Notes: generated by a model not told the origin, from the sequence alone. Numbered from the stretch's first letter, positions 1-12,240 are shown. The stretch is 64,000 nucleotides of DNA from Agapanthus africanus (GCA_030015575.1 CM057337.1:378533582-378597581); one strand, 5' to 3'. A program made the numbers and translations.

Positions 1-1145
1 CACATGTCATCAACGTAAGTAAATATGCGCATCCCAATTGTCGTTGACATATAGCAACGAAACCGGGGATATCACATATTACACTTACGGTCACAGAAAA
101 GAAAGTGTAAAACTACAACAGTTGGAATCCGCAACCACCTCAGACATCGCATGCCTGACCAAATGAATTACTTAGACATCGCATGCCTAACAATTATAAA
201 CCCCGCATTTTAGTCTCATTATCGAAAACACTTTTCAATATCAAGTCGGGCAATTCAACAAGATTCCCGAAAAACTGATCGAATGCTCGTCGCAAACTTT
301 AGTAGGCGGCCGCACCCCTGATACCGTCGACGAAGTGCACCAAGGCGGAACACCGCTACCGCGAGCACCCGAACGGATGCTTTCGGCGACGGGGTTCTCC
401 TACAGTCACTTGGTCGGGGCTATGGGGTGAGGCTGTCTATTAAGTTTACCCGGCGAGTATCCGCGTACGCTACGTGATTGCGACGGACTTTTGATCACAT
501 CAAAATTCCGTGGCAACCGATCAAGTGAGACTAAACTGCTATGTTTATAATATTCATTCCGTTATCTCATAACAATTTGTGAATTCCAATTATTGTATCA
601 CATTCCAGATAAACAGAAAATGTTAAACTTTCCGATCGAACATTCGAACACCCAAGTTTTCCCGATACAATCCAACACATGAAATAAGTCTAACAACATT
701 CATTTCGTGCCTCAGTACCAACGGTCCAGCCGTAGAAGGGTCAAGCCAACGCCTCACATGTGGCACGCCGTACTGCCCCAAACCCGAAGGTTCAAAGGGC
801 AGTTCAAGACGGTCACATAATCGAGTTAAGGTTTGTTGTCTTCTAGAGGGTCCATCGCGTTACTTGCACTACTTAGAACGTCGTTAAACTACGGAAAAAT
901 CCAACACTTGGAAATTTCCCGACAGGAAAAAATTGGGTATTTACATCCGGTCGAACTTTTTAACATATTCTAAAAATTATCCGGAAAGCCATACAGACAA
1001 AATTTGATACTCCGATCGAAACATCGAATCCCCAAAACAATCCCAGATTATTCAACTCTTGAATAACTTTTAAAAATTCCCAGAAAACTCAGAAGAATTT
1101 ATCAGGAATTACTGTGCAGAAATATAGGGCTGACGTCACCAGAGA

Positions 1146-1192
1146 GCCGCGTAACCGCCGCAGAAGCTAGGCTTCTGCCGCGGTTCCGCCGC
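1146..1192. repeat. GC-rich dyad (B4 leader)
   Basis: Inverted repeat with inner arms GCAGAAGC (1160-1167) and GCTTCTGC (1171-1178) around a 3-nt loop, flanked by CCGCGG-like blocks on both sides. It belongs to the dyad module also found in B5, B2, A, C and D. It is strikingly GC-rich against AT-rich flanks. Confidence 0.8.
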
Positions 1193-1378
1193 ACTAATTA
1201 CTGTTCACCGAAATATTTTTGCATCGTAATTCTTATTTTTCCCTGCTGAATTTTTTAGTAATTTTTAATTTGGAAAAATCCCTGTTTTCAGAAAAAGGAC
1301 AGAGAGCATTTTGTATTGGGGTTTCGGGTTCGTTCGGACTTCAAATTCCGTCTGGACTTCGCTTAAGGCTCTAGCTAG

Positions 1379-1390
1379 GCTCTGATACCA
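1379..1390 (-). other. Primer binding site, initiator tRNA-Met (B4)
   Basis: On the minus strand this reads TGGTATCAGAGC, the standard plant copia PBS complementary to the 3' end of initiator tRNA-Met. It lies directly downstream of the LTR end at 1392, which fixes the orientation of the element as minus. Confidence 0.9.
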
Positions 1391-1391
1391 C

Positions 1392-3614
1392 TTTAGGGTT
1401 CCTAGGCATCCTAATGAGGTCTCACAAGGCATCAACCATGCCAATTTCAAAAAATCTAGGTGCCGAGAAACCCGACTACGGATCGTTTGCTAGAAAACTA
1501 GGCGAAAAGATAACTAGTTAACACTTAACTAAGGGAATACGGAAATACAACCTTTGTAGATCCGGTGCTCCACGTCCATAGCTCCGCAACGAAGTCCTCT
1601 CCGCTGTCCAAATCAAATCCGGGCTCTAGCGTTGGCTTCGTCGGAGAATGGGCAAGCTAGGTCATCGATGTCCATGCCGAAGATGATCTACGTCGAGGCA
1701 TCGCTAAATCAAGCTCCGACTTCACCAAGTCAAGAAACTTGTGAAGAAAACACACTCTACTACTTGGCAAGAGTTAGAGGATGAAGAAATAGGAAGTGGG
1801 TTAACTTTAGTTTTGGATTTCTCACTCTTTTCCAACAATCACCATTGATGGAGCTTGGTTTTCTTCAAAGAATAATGAAGAAGAAGAAGAGCAAAAAGAA
1901 GATAAGTATTATGATAAGAATAAAAGAATAAATAAAAATCCATTCTTATCATAATTCTCACCATGGTTAGGTGTAGAGAATTAACTTGAGTTAATTGAAT
2001 TGGTTAGGGTTAAGCATGAGACAAAATGGTGACTAAGTCAAAAGTTCATGAAGCTTCATGAAAGAAAACAAAAGAAGCCACCATTCTATTTTATGCAATT
2101 TTATTTTCCAAAAATAAAAACAAATGAATAAATGAATAATCAAATAAAAACCCTAACCATTTCTTTAACCAAGGTTTAATTCTTTACACAAACCCTAATT
2201 TGCATGTATCATCAAATATGATACAAACAAGTGCACAAAATCATATCGCATATGCAATGCGCACAACCGAGCGAGAAAATCCATTTAAAGTGAACCGATA
2301 CTAGTTAATGCAAAGTAATATATCAAATATATAATTATGCATTAAATCATTAAATCAACGCTTGATTTAACGATCCGGTCATGACGCACATAACCGACTG
2401 GTACCATTAGTAACATCTTATCGAATCAACACTTGATCCGATAACCCGGCTATATCGCATATAACCGATCAATGTCACATCGTGAGAATCGAATACAGTA
2501 TCACATACTGGTATTATTCTCGGTCCTGCACATATCTCATATGCGCTCCTATTTCGTCTCGCTTGAGCCAGGAAACCTCTGTGTAGGACTCTAAAGACTC
2601 GTCAATACGCCGGCAGCGGATGATGATCATATCAAACATCCACAAGCCGCAAGCGGTCTGCTAAACGTAACGGCCACCCGGGTATTGAGCGATCTGAAGA
2701 TCGACGAGCAAGCCCGCTCACACTCCAGTGAATCCAACCAGTAACACTACCGTACAGTCCGGTCTGATCGTCTGATATGTCGCATATCCCGCCTAGGGGT
2801 GGTAAACGTCAGACCCCAATAGCTCGATAAGTCGTGTTGATATGAGGTCTATAACAATTCGAGAAACTACTGGTAACACTTACCAGTAAATCTCAGCAAC
2901 CCTGGCCAGGGATTTCCTGTTATAGCCAATCGAACACAGCGCAACATCAACTCCCTATACCGGGAGAGACGAATCCCCTCCTATCGCTCATTGCCTCCAT
3001 GTGACTCGGGACTGTACCCAAAAACCACCGTTTTGCACGCCCTCTTGGACGTGGTAAGATGGAAATCAAAGTACAGTGGGAACCACACAAGACTCTATGA
3101 CGATCTCGGGTCAACAGACTACTCTGTACCAGTGTCACCAGAGAACTGCCATCTGACGTGAGGTATAATACCATCTGGGAGTTCTCGGCGAGTCCGTCCA
3201 GTGTACCCAGTCTCTACTGAGCACCCGTATATCATCTCCGATGTCAAACACCAATGGATATGGGATCATCCATCGCCCATCTGTATGGGTCGAGAAGGTA
3301 TACGCTAGTCTACTCTGGTATATCGATGCCCCGTCTCGATACACCCACGACTAGGGACTTTGAAGGATGTACTTATGGACTACCATGTCCCCACTAGTAT
3401 GATCCGCATCATAGTCCAGGTAGTCAAGCACACATCCTAAGGGCTTTACCAACATGTAACAGAGAGACAATCAGCATACACGTTAAGGTAAAGAGTGACC
3501 AGATAGCATACTATCATGTCGAGCAAGAAAGTCTTCCCTATATATGTCCCAGCATCCACTACAATATACATCCAATGTACAGTAATGGCCTCTAGGGCAT
3601 ACATATAACTAACA
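1392..3614 (-). mobile_element. Copia-B4 5' LTR
   Basis: Minus-strand LTR of about 2.2 kb. Its 5' end (TGTTAGTTATATG) is at 3614 and its 3' end abuts the PBS. It matches the B2 LTRs (33747-35960 and 41910-44117) over its full length. Shared landmarks include the CCCTGGCCAGGG palindrome (2900-2911) and the paired ATCAAGTGTTGATT-type repeats near 2350 and 2430. Flanking sequence at 3615 is the leader of Copia-B5, so B4 inserted into B5. The duplicated target cannot be checked because the other end is outside the window. The 3' terminus reads AA instead of CA, a small decay. Confidence 0.88.
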
Positions 3615-4314
3615 AGTATGCATACACCGATTTTCGTCGACGTATAGCAACGACAATCAGCAATACCACTACATACTACACTTACGGTCACATAAAAGAA
3701 AGTGTAAAACTGCAACATCTGGAATCCACATTCTCTTTAGACATCGCAAATGCAAAATATCACATATTCCGTATTTCATGTCTAGTAATATGAATTCCAC
3801 ACATTGCATCACATTCCGGATAAACAGACAGTATTGAAGTTTTCGAATGAACGATCAAATACCCAGGATTCACTAAAGCTCAACACTTGAGCAGAGTTCA
3901 AAAACCCGGAATGTGACACACTAGTAGCGGTCCAGCCGTAGAAGGGTCAAGCCAACGCCTCACATGTGGCATGCCGTACTGCCCCAAACCCTAAGGTTCA
4001 AAGGGCAGTTCAAGACGGTCACATAATCGAGTTAAGGTTTGTTGTCTTCTAAAGGGACCACCACAAAAAGACTTGCACGTATTTCCAAAGTATTTAAACC
4101 CCGTGAATCGTGAGTAAATGATACTCGTTCAAACACTTCAATACTTTCTAATTTACCCGGAAAAGCCACGAAATCAAAATTCCGATCGAATCGACGAGTC
4201 CAGAACCATCTCCAAAATTTTTCAAAACTAAATACAGATTAAAAATACCCTAAAAAATATACAAGCAGATTCCAGAATTACTGTAAAAAAATTATCCATG
4301 AATTGATGTATACG

Positions 4315-4360
4315 GCCGCGGAACCGTGGCCTAAGCAAGCTTAGGCAACGTTTCCGCGGC
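4315..4360. repeat. GC-rich dyad (B5 leader), near-perfect 22-bp hairpin
   Basis: Arms 4315-4336 and 4339-4360 pair at 20 of 22 positions around a 2-nt AA loop. The ends of the arms are GCCGCGGAA and TTCCGCGGC. It occupies the same leader slot, about 200 bp from the PBS, as the dyads in B4, B2 and A. Confidence 0.88.
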
Positions 4361-4547
4361 AACAATTACTGTTCATTGAATAATTTTTGTACCGTAATCC
4401 TTATTTTTACCTGCTGAATTTTTTACATATTTTTAATTCTGAAAAATGTCAAATTTTAGAAAATTTCCAGAGAGCACTCTAAAATGCCGTACTTCGGTTC
4501 GATCGGAGTTTTAACTTCGTAAAAAGGTCGCCTAATGTTCTAGGTCA

Positions 4548-4559
4548 GCTCTGATACCA
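4548..4559 (-). other. Primer binding site, initiator tRNA-Met (B5)
   Basis: The minus strand reads TGGTATCAGAGC immediately next to the LTR end (TTACA) at 4561. This confirms a second minus-strand copia element next to B4. Confidence 0.9.
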
Positions 4560-4560
4560 A

Positions 4561-6637
4561 TGTAAGGTTTGTCTAGCACCCTATAATGAGTTTTGAAGCA
4601 TCACATGTCCCAAAGTTTAAATTTTGATGGTGCTAAACAAGCATGCAAAGGAATCGATCCTAGAAAATTAGGGTTACGAAACTTAAAGCGAACAAAACTA
4701 GGGTTTCGAGACTACAACCATTGTAGCTCCCTTTCGCTGGACTCCTTGGTGTCCTGGGTGTTGGAAGAAGGTCCTCTTGAAGTCCTCTCACGTCCATGAC
4801 GATCCATCCGGAGTTCGCCGTCCAAGCTCGCAACTTCGAGAATCGAAGAGAACACTCTAAACAAGTTGGCTAAACTTGTGTAGAATGAAGTTATGGTTAA
4901 GATTCTCACTTCAAAAACCTTTCTTTATGTGTATATTACTCACTAGAAGAAACTAGAGATCAAATATGAAGGAGGAAGAAGATGGTGGCAATATTTTTAA
5001 CAAGAGATGAAGAAAATGATAACCCCTAAAAGAGAAATGAAATATATCATTATATATTTTATTTCTTCTCACTATGAACCATGGTTAAAATGATGGAGAC
5101 ATTATTTAACTTGAGTTTTAAATCATAAAGAGAAGAATAACTCAAGGTTAGAGGTAGGTGAGCTTGGTTAGGTTAAAAGAAGAATGTAGAAGCTAGAAAG
5201 AATTATCCTTTTCTTTTCAATTTTGTCTTAAACACAAAATCAAATAATAATCCATCATTTAATCCATGGTGTGAGTCTTATATTGCCATCATTTCCATGT
5301 GTAAACAACCATGATAGATGGGTGTATGTATGTGTGTATGTATGCATATCCATATGTGCATGAAACAAGATAGAAAGAAAGAAACACATACATACATGCA
5401 TACATCCATCATGTCCAAGAAAGGTTTTAAGTGAGAAAACTAATGGTTAAGTGATGAATCAACACTTGATTGCCATATCACATATGACCCTACCAAAAGC
5501 AAGCCGCCCGATCAATGTTCGGTATCCCAAACGCGTATTTTAATCGGGTGCATGCGCGTATCGCATACGCGCACCACAACGTTTCGCCTGGACTGGGTAA
5601 CTCCTTTGTGGGACTCTAAGACTCGTCAATACGCCGGCAGAGGGTGATGATCATATCAAGCACCCCCAAGTCGCAAGCGGTCAGCTAAACGTAACGGCCA
5701 CCCGGGTATTGAGCGATCAGAAGAAGACAAGCGAACCTGCTACAACTCCCGTCGAGCCAACCGGCAACACTACCGTACAGTCCAGTCTCTTCGTCAGATA
5801 TGCTGCATATCGAGCCTAGGGATGGTCACGTCGACCCTAATAACTCAATAAGTCGTGCCGGTGAATAGTCTATAACAGATCGAGAAACTACTGATAACAC
5901 TTATCAGCAAATCTCAGCAGCCCTGGCCAGGGACTTACTGATATAACCAGTCGGGCACAGCACTGCATCAACCCCCAATACCGGGAGAGACGAAACCCCT
6001 CCTATCGCTCATTGCCTTCGTGTGTCTCGGGACAGTACCCAACAGCCACCTGTTTGCACGACTCAGTAGAGCCGTGGTAGGGTGGCAATCAAAGTACAGC
6101 GGGAGAACACACAAGACTCTATGACGATCTCGGGTCTACAGACTAACTTGTACCAGTGTTACCTGAGAACTATTATCCGACGATAGATATAATTCCATAT
6201 AGGAGTTCTCGGTGAGTCCGTCCAGTGTACCCAGTCAGCACTGAGCACCCGTATATGATCTTGTTGTCAAACATCGATGAATGTGGGAACATCCATCGCC
6301 CATCGTATGGGTCTAGTATCACATACGCTAGTCTACTCTGGTATATCAATGCCCCGTCTCGATATACCTATGACTAGGGACTTTCCGGGATATGCTTATA
6401 GACTACAGATGTCCCACTAGTATGATCTCCATCATAATCAGAGCAGTCAAGCCAATATCCTCAGGGCTTTATCAGCATGTATGAGTGAATAATAAGCATG
6501 ATCAAATCAACATGTCAGATAAAGAAGAACCAGATAGCATACTATCATGTCGAGCAAGAATGTATACTGAATATATATACATGTATAGATACATCCACTA
6601 TCATATAATGGCCTCTAGGGCATACATATATCCAACA
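4561..6637 (-). mobile_element. Copia-B5 5' LTR
   Basis: Minus-strand LTR of about 2.08 kb from TGTTGGATATATG (ending at 6637) to the PBS side at 4561. It aligns in order with the other B LTRs: the GGCCTCTAGGGCATAC block near 6610, CCCTGGCCAGGG at 5921-5932, and the CGCCGGCAG block near 5630. It is more diverged than B4, consistent with being the older host of B4. It carries a microsatellite-like inverted repeat at 5309-5415. Flanking sequence from 6638 is the gypsy fragment E. Confidence 0.85.
5309..5415. repeat. Long imperfect inverted repeat of GTAT/ATAC type
   Basis: The left arm (from about 5309, ATGATAGATGG then GTGTATGTATGTGTG) is complementary to the right arm (CACATACATACATGCATAC then CATCCATCATG, ending about 5415). 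The spacer is about 40 nt. It lies inside the B5 LTR and is absent from the other B LTRs at this length. Confidence 0.6.
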
Positions 6638-7841
6638 TTAGGTTCACATCTGTCTATCTATATTGTTTGTTTATTCTGGAGTTGAGCCTATAAATTCTAG
6701 AATAGATATTGAGCAAGGGGCCATATGTATAAACCTAATTTCATTTGTTTAGTTTTGGTTTAGCTTGAGAGTGAGTAGGCCTTAACTTGCTTTCTTCTTC
6801 TTCTTCCTTCTTGAAGCTTTCTTTTGAAAGCTTCATTATGGAGGTTGAACAAGTTACCAATATCTTGTACCTCAACTTCATCAAGTGTTAATAATATTGT
6901 TATTGCTTTGTTTCTTTTGTCCTTTGTCCTACTTTCTTTCTTTTACCATTATTATGTGTAACTAATCTTTTTTTGGTTTTGGTGATGGTGAGGAAATGAG
7001 ATGAAAGGATTTGCCTTTCTCTTCCTCCTGTTTATGTTTAAAATCCTTAATGTGATTCTAACTTAAAGATTGTTTATGTATTGATGTGATATGGTATTTT
7101 GAAACCATGGTTACTTTGTAACCTCTTCATATACCATATTCACTCACTTTCCCCATTTCACAATGTTTATTGTTAAGGTTGCTATGTTTAAATACGGTAT
7201 TTTATGACCAAGTGCTTGACAAACCCTAGGTTTTCATATACCCTATACTATCACAAACATTTAGCAAACTTAACACTAAAACTAATTGCTCTCACTCACT
7301 AATTTGTGTTTTTGATGTTGATGTATGTTTGCTAACTCTTGTGCTTAGTGTTGAGACATTAAGCTTAGATATACAAACGGTAAGTGAGAAATACGGACTC
7401 GTTTCGTGTTTTGAGTCGAGATCCGATACTTGATGATTTGTTCTTTACAACCTCTTTGACAAGTCATGCTTCACTTCGGGATCGACACAAGGACGAACAA
7501 CACATGAGAAAAGGAGAGTCGAAAGAGTCGTTGCGATTCAACCATCCGAGCCAAAACCACGGCCATTTCTTTCATAACTTGTTTTTCTTTGTTTTTGTGT
7601 TTTATATTTTTGTGACAAACCAATTCATATTCTTTGTTCTCGAACCTTTAAGCAACAATACCTAATCTCCAATTCCCTGCGAATCGATCCGTGCTTGTCG
7701 GCTCACTACAACGCGTCATGCACTTGCGGTTTATAAATTTTAAAACGAGACCGAACTCGCGTGCGCAACTATTTCCTAGAAACTGATTCTATTTCCGAAA
7801 CATACACGTTTGCGCAAGTTGGTAAAGTCCAAACAAGTTTT
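6638..7841 (+). mobile_element. Gypsy-E LTR fragment (3' part)
   Basis: AT-rich non-coding sequence that ends in an LTR-like terminus just before a gypsy-type primer site at 7842. The segment at 7660-7740 (CCCTGCGAATCGATCCGTGC followed by GGCTCACTAC and TTGCGGTTTA) resembles the 3' ends of the Gypsy-C and Gypsy-D LTRs, which have CCCTGTGGAC.GA.CCG and GATTGCGGTT in the same place. The left end of the LTR is not seen, because B5 abuts at 6637. The polypyrimidine tracts at 6790-6820 and the open frame around 7384-7665 do not look coding. The start of the LTR is uncertain. Confidence 0.55.
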
Positions 7842-7858
7842 TGGCGCCGTTTTTGCGG
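7842..7858 (+). other. Gypsy-type primer binding site (E), tRNA-Asp-like, decayed
   Basis: TGGCGCCGTTTTTGCGG resembles TGGCGCCGTTGCCGGGG, complementary to the 3' end of plant tRNA-Asp and used by Athila-like gypsy elements. Here the GCC GG part is altered. The same site is better preserved at 15870 (D) and 45129 (C). Confidence 0.6.
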
Positions 7859-8584
7859 AGGTGGAAGTCATTAGGAATTGTTATTTCTGGTTCGTACTAA
7901 CTCACTAATTTTTAACTCAATCTTTTCAAAACTAACAAAACACACATTTTTCTAACTTTACTATCTGTTGTTACAACCTGCTATCACCCTGAACTTAAAT
8001 TAAAAAATCAAAGTATACTAGTAGAATATTAATATAGCCTAAAGATTCTACAAAAAAATTGAGCATCTTTGCTTGTTATTTGACTGGCGAAAACAAGGAA
8101 ATTGCCGTTGTCGTCGAGCCCCTTTTGGGTGTTGTAGATTTCTTCTTTCGGGTGGTCTCCAGTGCCTTCTTAGTAATCAGTTGGTATTGTTTGATTTTTG
8201 TAATTTGGTGTGTGCAGGAATTGGGGCATATATATCGCTTTTTACACTAAATATCTTATTTTCCGACATTTGCAGATTTTAATGGAATTACGAGTAGCGA
8301 TCGTGCGGAGCAAGCTTCAAATTCCAGTGCAAGACTCTAGTGAAGTATAGTGCTAAGGATCCGGGTAGTTTAACCAGCGCAAGCGAACATTCAAATACCC
8401 GTAATCACTTCATGGGGGTTTCTAAACCCAAAATCATATCGGTACGTATTTTCTAATACTTTCACTCAAATCCGACGCATTCCAATACTCTATCTTCTGC
8501 AGGATTCTTCGCACAAACTTGCCACCAATTGCACAAGAGAAATAACCCGTATTTGTTGCAACGCTTAAGTTTAAACGGAAAAAT
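7859..8584 (+). mobile_element. Gypsy-E leader remnant
   Basis: Sequence downstream of the E primer site up to the insertion point of Copia-B1. It is non-coding as far as I can see; short open frames at 8059-8282 have no recognisable motif. The rest of E is expected on the far side of B1, outside the window. Confidence 0.45.
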
Positions 8585-10296
8585 TGTTAGTTATATGTAT
8601 GCCCTAGAGGCCATTACTGTACATGTGATGTATATTGTAGTGGATGCTTGGACATATATAGGGAGGACATTCTTGCTCGACATGATAGTATGCTATCTGG
8701 TTGCTTTTTGTCTTAACATGTAGATTTGTATTGTGATACTGTCTTTCTCTCACATGTTGTTAGAGCCCTTAGGATGTGTACTTGACTACTTGGACTATGA
8801 TAGAGATCATACTAGTGGGGCCAAGGGTAGTCCATAAGTACACCCTATAATTGTTCCTAGTCATGGGAGTATCGAGACAGGGAATCGATACTCCAGAGTA
8901 GACTAGCGTATGCGCTTCTCGACCCATATGATGGGCGATGGATGATCCTATATCCATTGGTGTTTGACATCCGAGAAGGTATACCAGTGCTCAGTGGATA
9001 CTCGGTACACTGAACGGACTCGCCGAGAACTCCAAGATGGTATTATACCTATCGTCAGATAGCAGTTCTCTGGTGACACTGGTACAGGTTAGTCTGTCGA
9101 CCCGAGATCGTCATAGAGTTTTGTGTGATTCCCACTGTGCTTTGATTTCCACCATACCACGGTCAAGAGATCGTGCAAAAAGGTGGTTTTTGGTTACAGT
9201 CCCGAGTCACATGGAGGCAATAAGTGATAGGAGGGGATTCGTCTCTCCCGGTATTGGGATTTGATGCTGCGCTATGCTCGATTGACCATAACATGAAATC
9301 CCTGGCCAGGGTTGCTGAGATCTGCTGGTAAGTGTTATCATTAGTTTCTCGAACCGTTATGGACGTTGCATCGGCATGACTTATCAGGCTATTAGGGTCT
9401 GATATTATACCACCCCCAGGCTTTGATATGCGACATATCAGATGAAGAGACCGGACTGTACGGTAGTGTTCCTGATTGGATTCGCAGGAGTATGAGCAGG
9501 CTTGTTTGTTAATCTTCTGATCGCTCAATACCAGGGTGGCCGTTACGTTTAGCAGACCGGTTGCGGCTTGTGGGTATTTGATATGATCATCACCTACTGC
9601 CGGCGTATTGATGGGTCTTTAGAGTCCTACACAGAGGTTTCCTGGTTCATGCGAAATGAAGTAGGAGTACATATGTGATATGTTCCGGAGATAGATTAAT
9701 GCGTGTATGTGATACAGCATTCTATTCTCGCGATATGTGATATCGGATGGTTATATGAGATATAGCCGAGTTATCGGATCAAGTGTTGATTCGATAAGTT
9801 GATTCATATGATATTAGTCGGCTGTATGTGATATAACCGGATTATTAAATCAAGTGTTGATTTGATAATTTAATGTATAATAATTTATTTGATATATTAA
9901 CTTACATTAACTAATATTTGCTCACTAAGTATTTTTTTCTCACTTGTGTGCATGTAGTATATATGTGATATATATTAATGTATATTTTATTGTGTCATGC
10001 TTGATACTACATCCTTAATAGGTGTATGAGACTTACACCATGCTTGATTTAATATATGGTTTTTATTTATCAAATTAATTCAAAATTGGATGGAATTTAT
10101 CATGGCTACAAGCTTGTAGAAGCTTGTAGAAACATTGACCAAGTCCACCATTTTTGTTTCACTTGTAGATATTTATTAACTTAACCATTAAACTTCATCC
10201 ATGGTCAAGTCTCTACAAGGGTTAGTGTATGACACTAACTCACCCATGGTTCATATTCTCACCTCACATGAGTTCATTCTCTCATTTTATTTTTAT
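8585..10296 (+). mobile_element. Copia-B1 5' LTR, truncated at its 3' end
   Basis: Begins TGTTAGTTATATG and matches 52423-54062 throughout. It contains CCCTGGCCAGGG at 9300-9311 and repeated GTGATAT motifs with paired ATCAAGTGTTGATT repeats (about 9779 and 9850). About 500 bp at the 3' end expected from the B2 and B3 LTRs are missing. From about 10297 the sequence switches to inverted leader. Confidence 0.85.
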
Positions 10297-12029
10297 TTCA
10301 TTAATCTCATTAATGAAGTCCCATCAATTATGCTTCCTAAGCATCACAGAAGAAACTGAAGCAGCAATATTAATTATATCTCATAAATCTAATATATAGG
10401 CATTCGTCTCAAAACATATAAAGTGATCACATCACAAAATATCAGCAGCAGAATAACATATATGAAATATTGGATATACTAGGAATTCCGTGTTTTAATT
10501 TAAGCCAGTATAAAACACGGATTCCACGGTCGTAATGAATAGCAAAACCTATATCCCTAGACCCCGATGAGAGAGGCAAGAAACTCTACCAATTCTAGAG
10601 TCAGGAGACCCGGTCTCGACCCCTCGAGATGGTCTCCCACTGGACCCTATAACCCGGTTACTTCTGCTCTCCTACTTGGGTCTATCCTAATGCGGAGAAG
10701 TAAATAATATACATCAATGGTGACATCATCCTCAACCCGGAAGTGCCCCAATAAAAGAATATTACATAAAAGCTTTTACATGAAAAAACCCCGGCTATTC
10801 AGAACACGACGATTCAATATAACATATCACAGCAACACATAACATCACATGTCATCAACGTAAATAAATATGTGTATCCCAATTGTCGTTGACATATAAC
10901 ACCGAAACCGGCGATACACCACATATTACACTTACGGTCGCAGAAAAGAAAGTGAAAACCTACAACAGTTGGAATCTGCAAGCACCTTCGACATCATAAA
11001 CCCAACGCATCACATACATTGGATTTCATGCCCAACCAAATGAATTCCTTAGACATCACATGCTTAACAATTATAAACCCTGCATTTTAGTCTCGATATT
11101 GAAAACACTTTCCAATAATTTTTCGAGTAATTCAATAAGATTCCCGACAACCTGATCGAATGCTCGTCGGAAGCTTTAGTAGATGGCCGCACCCCCGATG
11201 CCGTCGACGAAGTGCACTAATGCGGAACACCGCGGCTGCGAGCACCCGAACGGAAGCTTTTGGCGACGAGGTTCTCCTACAGTCACTTGGTCGGGGCTAT
11301 GGGGTGTGGCTATTTAGTAAAGTTACCCAGCGAGTATCCGCGTACACTACATAATTGCGACGGACTTTTGCTCCACATTAAAATTTCGTGGCAACCGATC
11401 AAATGTTACTAAACTGCTAGATTTATAAAATTCAAACTAGTTATTCATAACTAATTATGTGGATTCCAAATATTGTATCACAATCACAGTTAACTAGACG
11501 AAGTTGAACTTTTCGATCGAATAAGCAAACACCCAAAGTTTCCCAACAAGCTCAACACTTGAGCGGAGTTCAAAAAGAACCCAGAAACTGCCACAGCTCC
11601 TATGAACATCAGTAGTAGGGTCGACCCATGCCTCACTCATGTCGCTACGGAACTACGGCAAACCCTAGGGTATGACCGCGGTTCCACGATACAAAAAGTC
11701 GAGTTTGGGTATCGTTCTTCTGGAGGGTTCACAAAATCGCTTGCATGATTTTCTGGAAATTTTAAACTTGGAAAAAATCCAACACTTGGAAAATTTCCAG
11801 CGGGGAAAATATGGGTTATTGATATTCGTTCGAACATTTTAACATCGTCTAAATAACCCGAATACATGTTAGAATTACGACTACGAAACACTCCGAGTTG
11901 CCTTTGCAGAAAATTAACATCACATGTAAATTTAGCAAAAACAAACAATACCTGAAACACGAAAACCCAGAGACTGGAACACCATGACTCAAAACCCTAT
12001 AAAGGGCCGGCCAGCTCGAAAAACCCCTT

Positions 12030-12056
12030 CATGTGCTCGGCCAAAATCCGAGCAAA
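12030..12056. repeat. Hairpin in the dyad slot of the inverted B1 leader
   Basis: TGCTCGG (12034-12040) and CCGAGCA (12048-12054) form a 7-bp perfect inverted repeat around CCAAAAT. It lies about 190 bp from the PBS, where B2, B4, B5 and A have the CCGCGG dyad. B3 has a sequence-related hairpin at the same slot. Confidence 0.7.
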
Positions 12057-12227
12057 TGACTTCAACTTTTCACAGTATTCATGTTATATCACATACAACA
12101 TTCTGCAGTTGTTTAAAAATTTTTTAGTGGCCTTTACAAAATCGACAGAAACCAGTTTCTAGTGTTTCAAGTCTTGGAGCAGTTTCGGTTTCGTAATCCA
12201 ACAAACATCATTTAAATCTCTAGTTTA

Positions 12228-12239
12228 CCTCTGATACCA
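12228..12239 (-). other. Primer binding site in the inverted B1 leader
   Basis: The minus strand reads TGGTATCAGAGG, one base from the initiator tRNA-Met PBS. Its orientation and position at the edge of the inverted block mark the inversion breakpoint. Confidence 0.75.
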
Positions 12240-12240
12240 C

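Larger units (their letters stand above)
1..1391 (-). mobile_element. Copia-B4 5' leader, cut by the window edge
   Basis: Untranslated leader of a minus-strand Ty1/copia element. It is recognised because it is the reverse complement of the leader of Copia-B2: positions 1-60 mirror about 37300-37350, and the blocks at 280-480 and 720-860 mirror about 36880-37080 and 36480-36620. The element's gag/pol would lie to the left of the window. I see no coding capacity here. It includes the GC-rich dyad at 1146-1192 and the tRNA primer site at 1379-1390. Confidence 0.85.
3615..4560 (-). mobile_element. Copia-B5 leader (partial)
   Basis: Reverse-oriented leader of another B-family element. It contains the same leader blocks as B4 (compare 3640-3720 with 40-125 and 3925-4060 with 720-850) but is clearly diverged. 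It is interrupted at 3614/3615 by B4. A dyad lies at 4315-4360 and the PBS at 4548-4559. No coding region is visible. Confidence 0.82.
10297..12240 (-). mobile_element. Inverted leader segment of Copia-B1
   Basis: This block is the reverse complement of a B-family leader. Read on the minus strand it starts with a PBS (12228-12239), then follows the B3 leader order: ACGAAACCGAAAC, a TGCTCGG/CCGAGCA hairpin, then the 37250-37400-like block at about 10855-10940. It ends with the CTTCATTAATGAGATTAATGAA block at about 10300-10325. Forward leader resumes at 12241. The segment is therefore an in-place inversion with loss of the LTR 3' end and of about 200 bp of leader; insertion of another fragment is an alternative. 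Confidence 0.75.
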
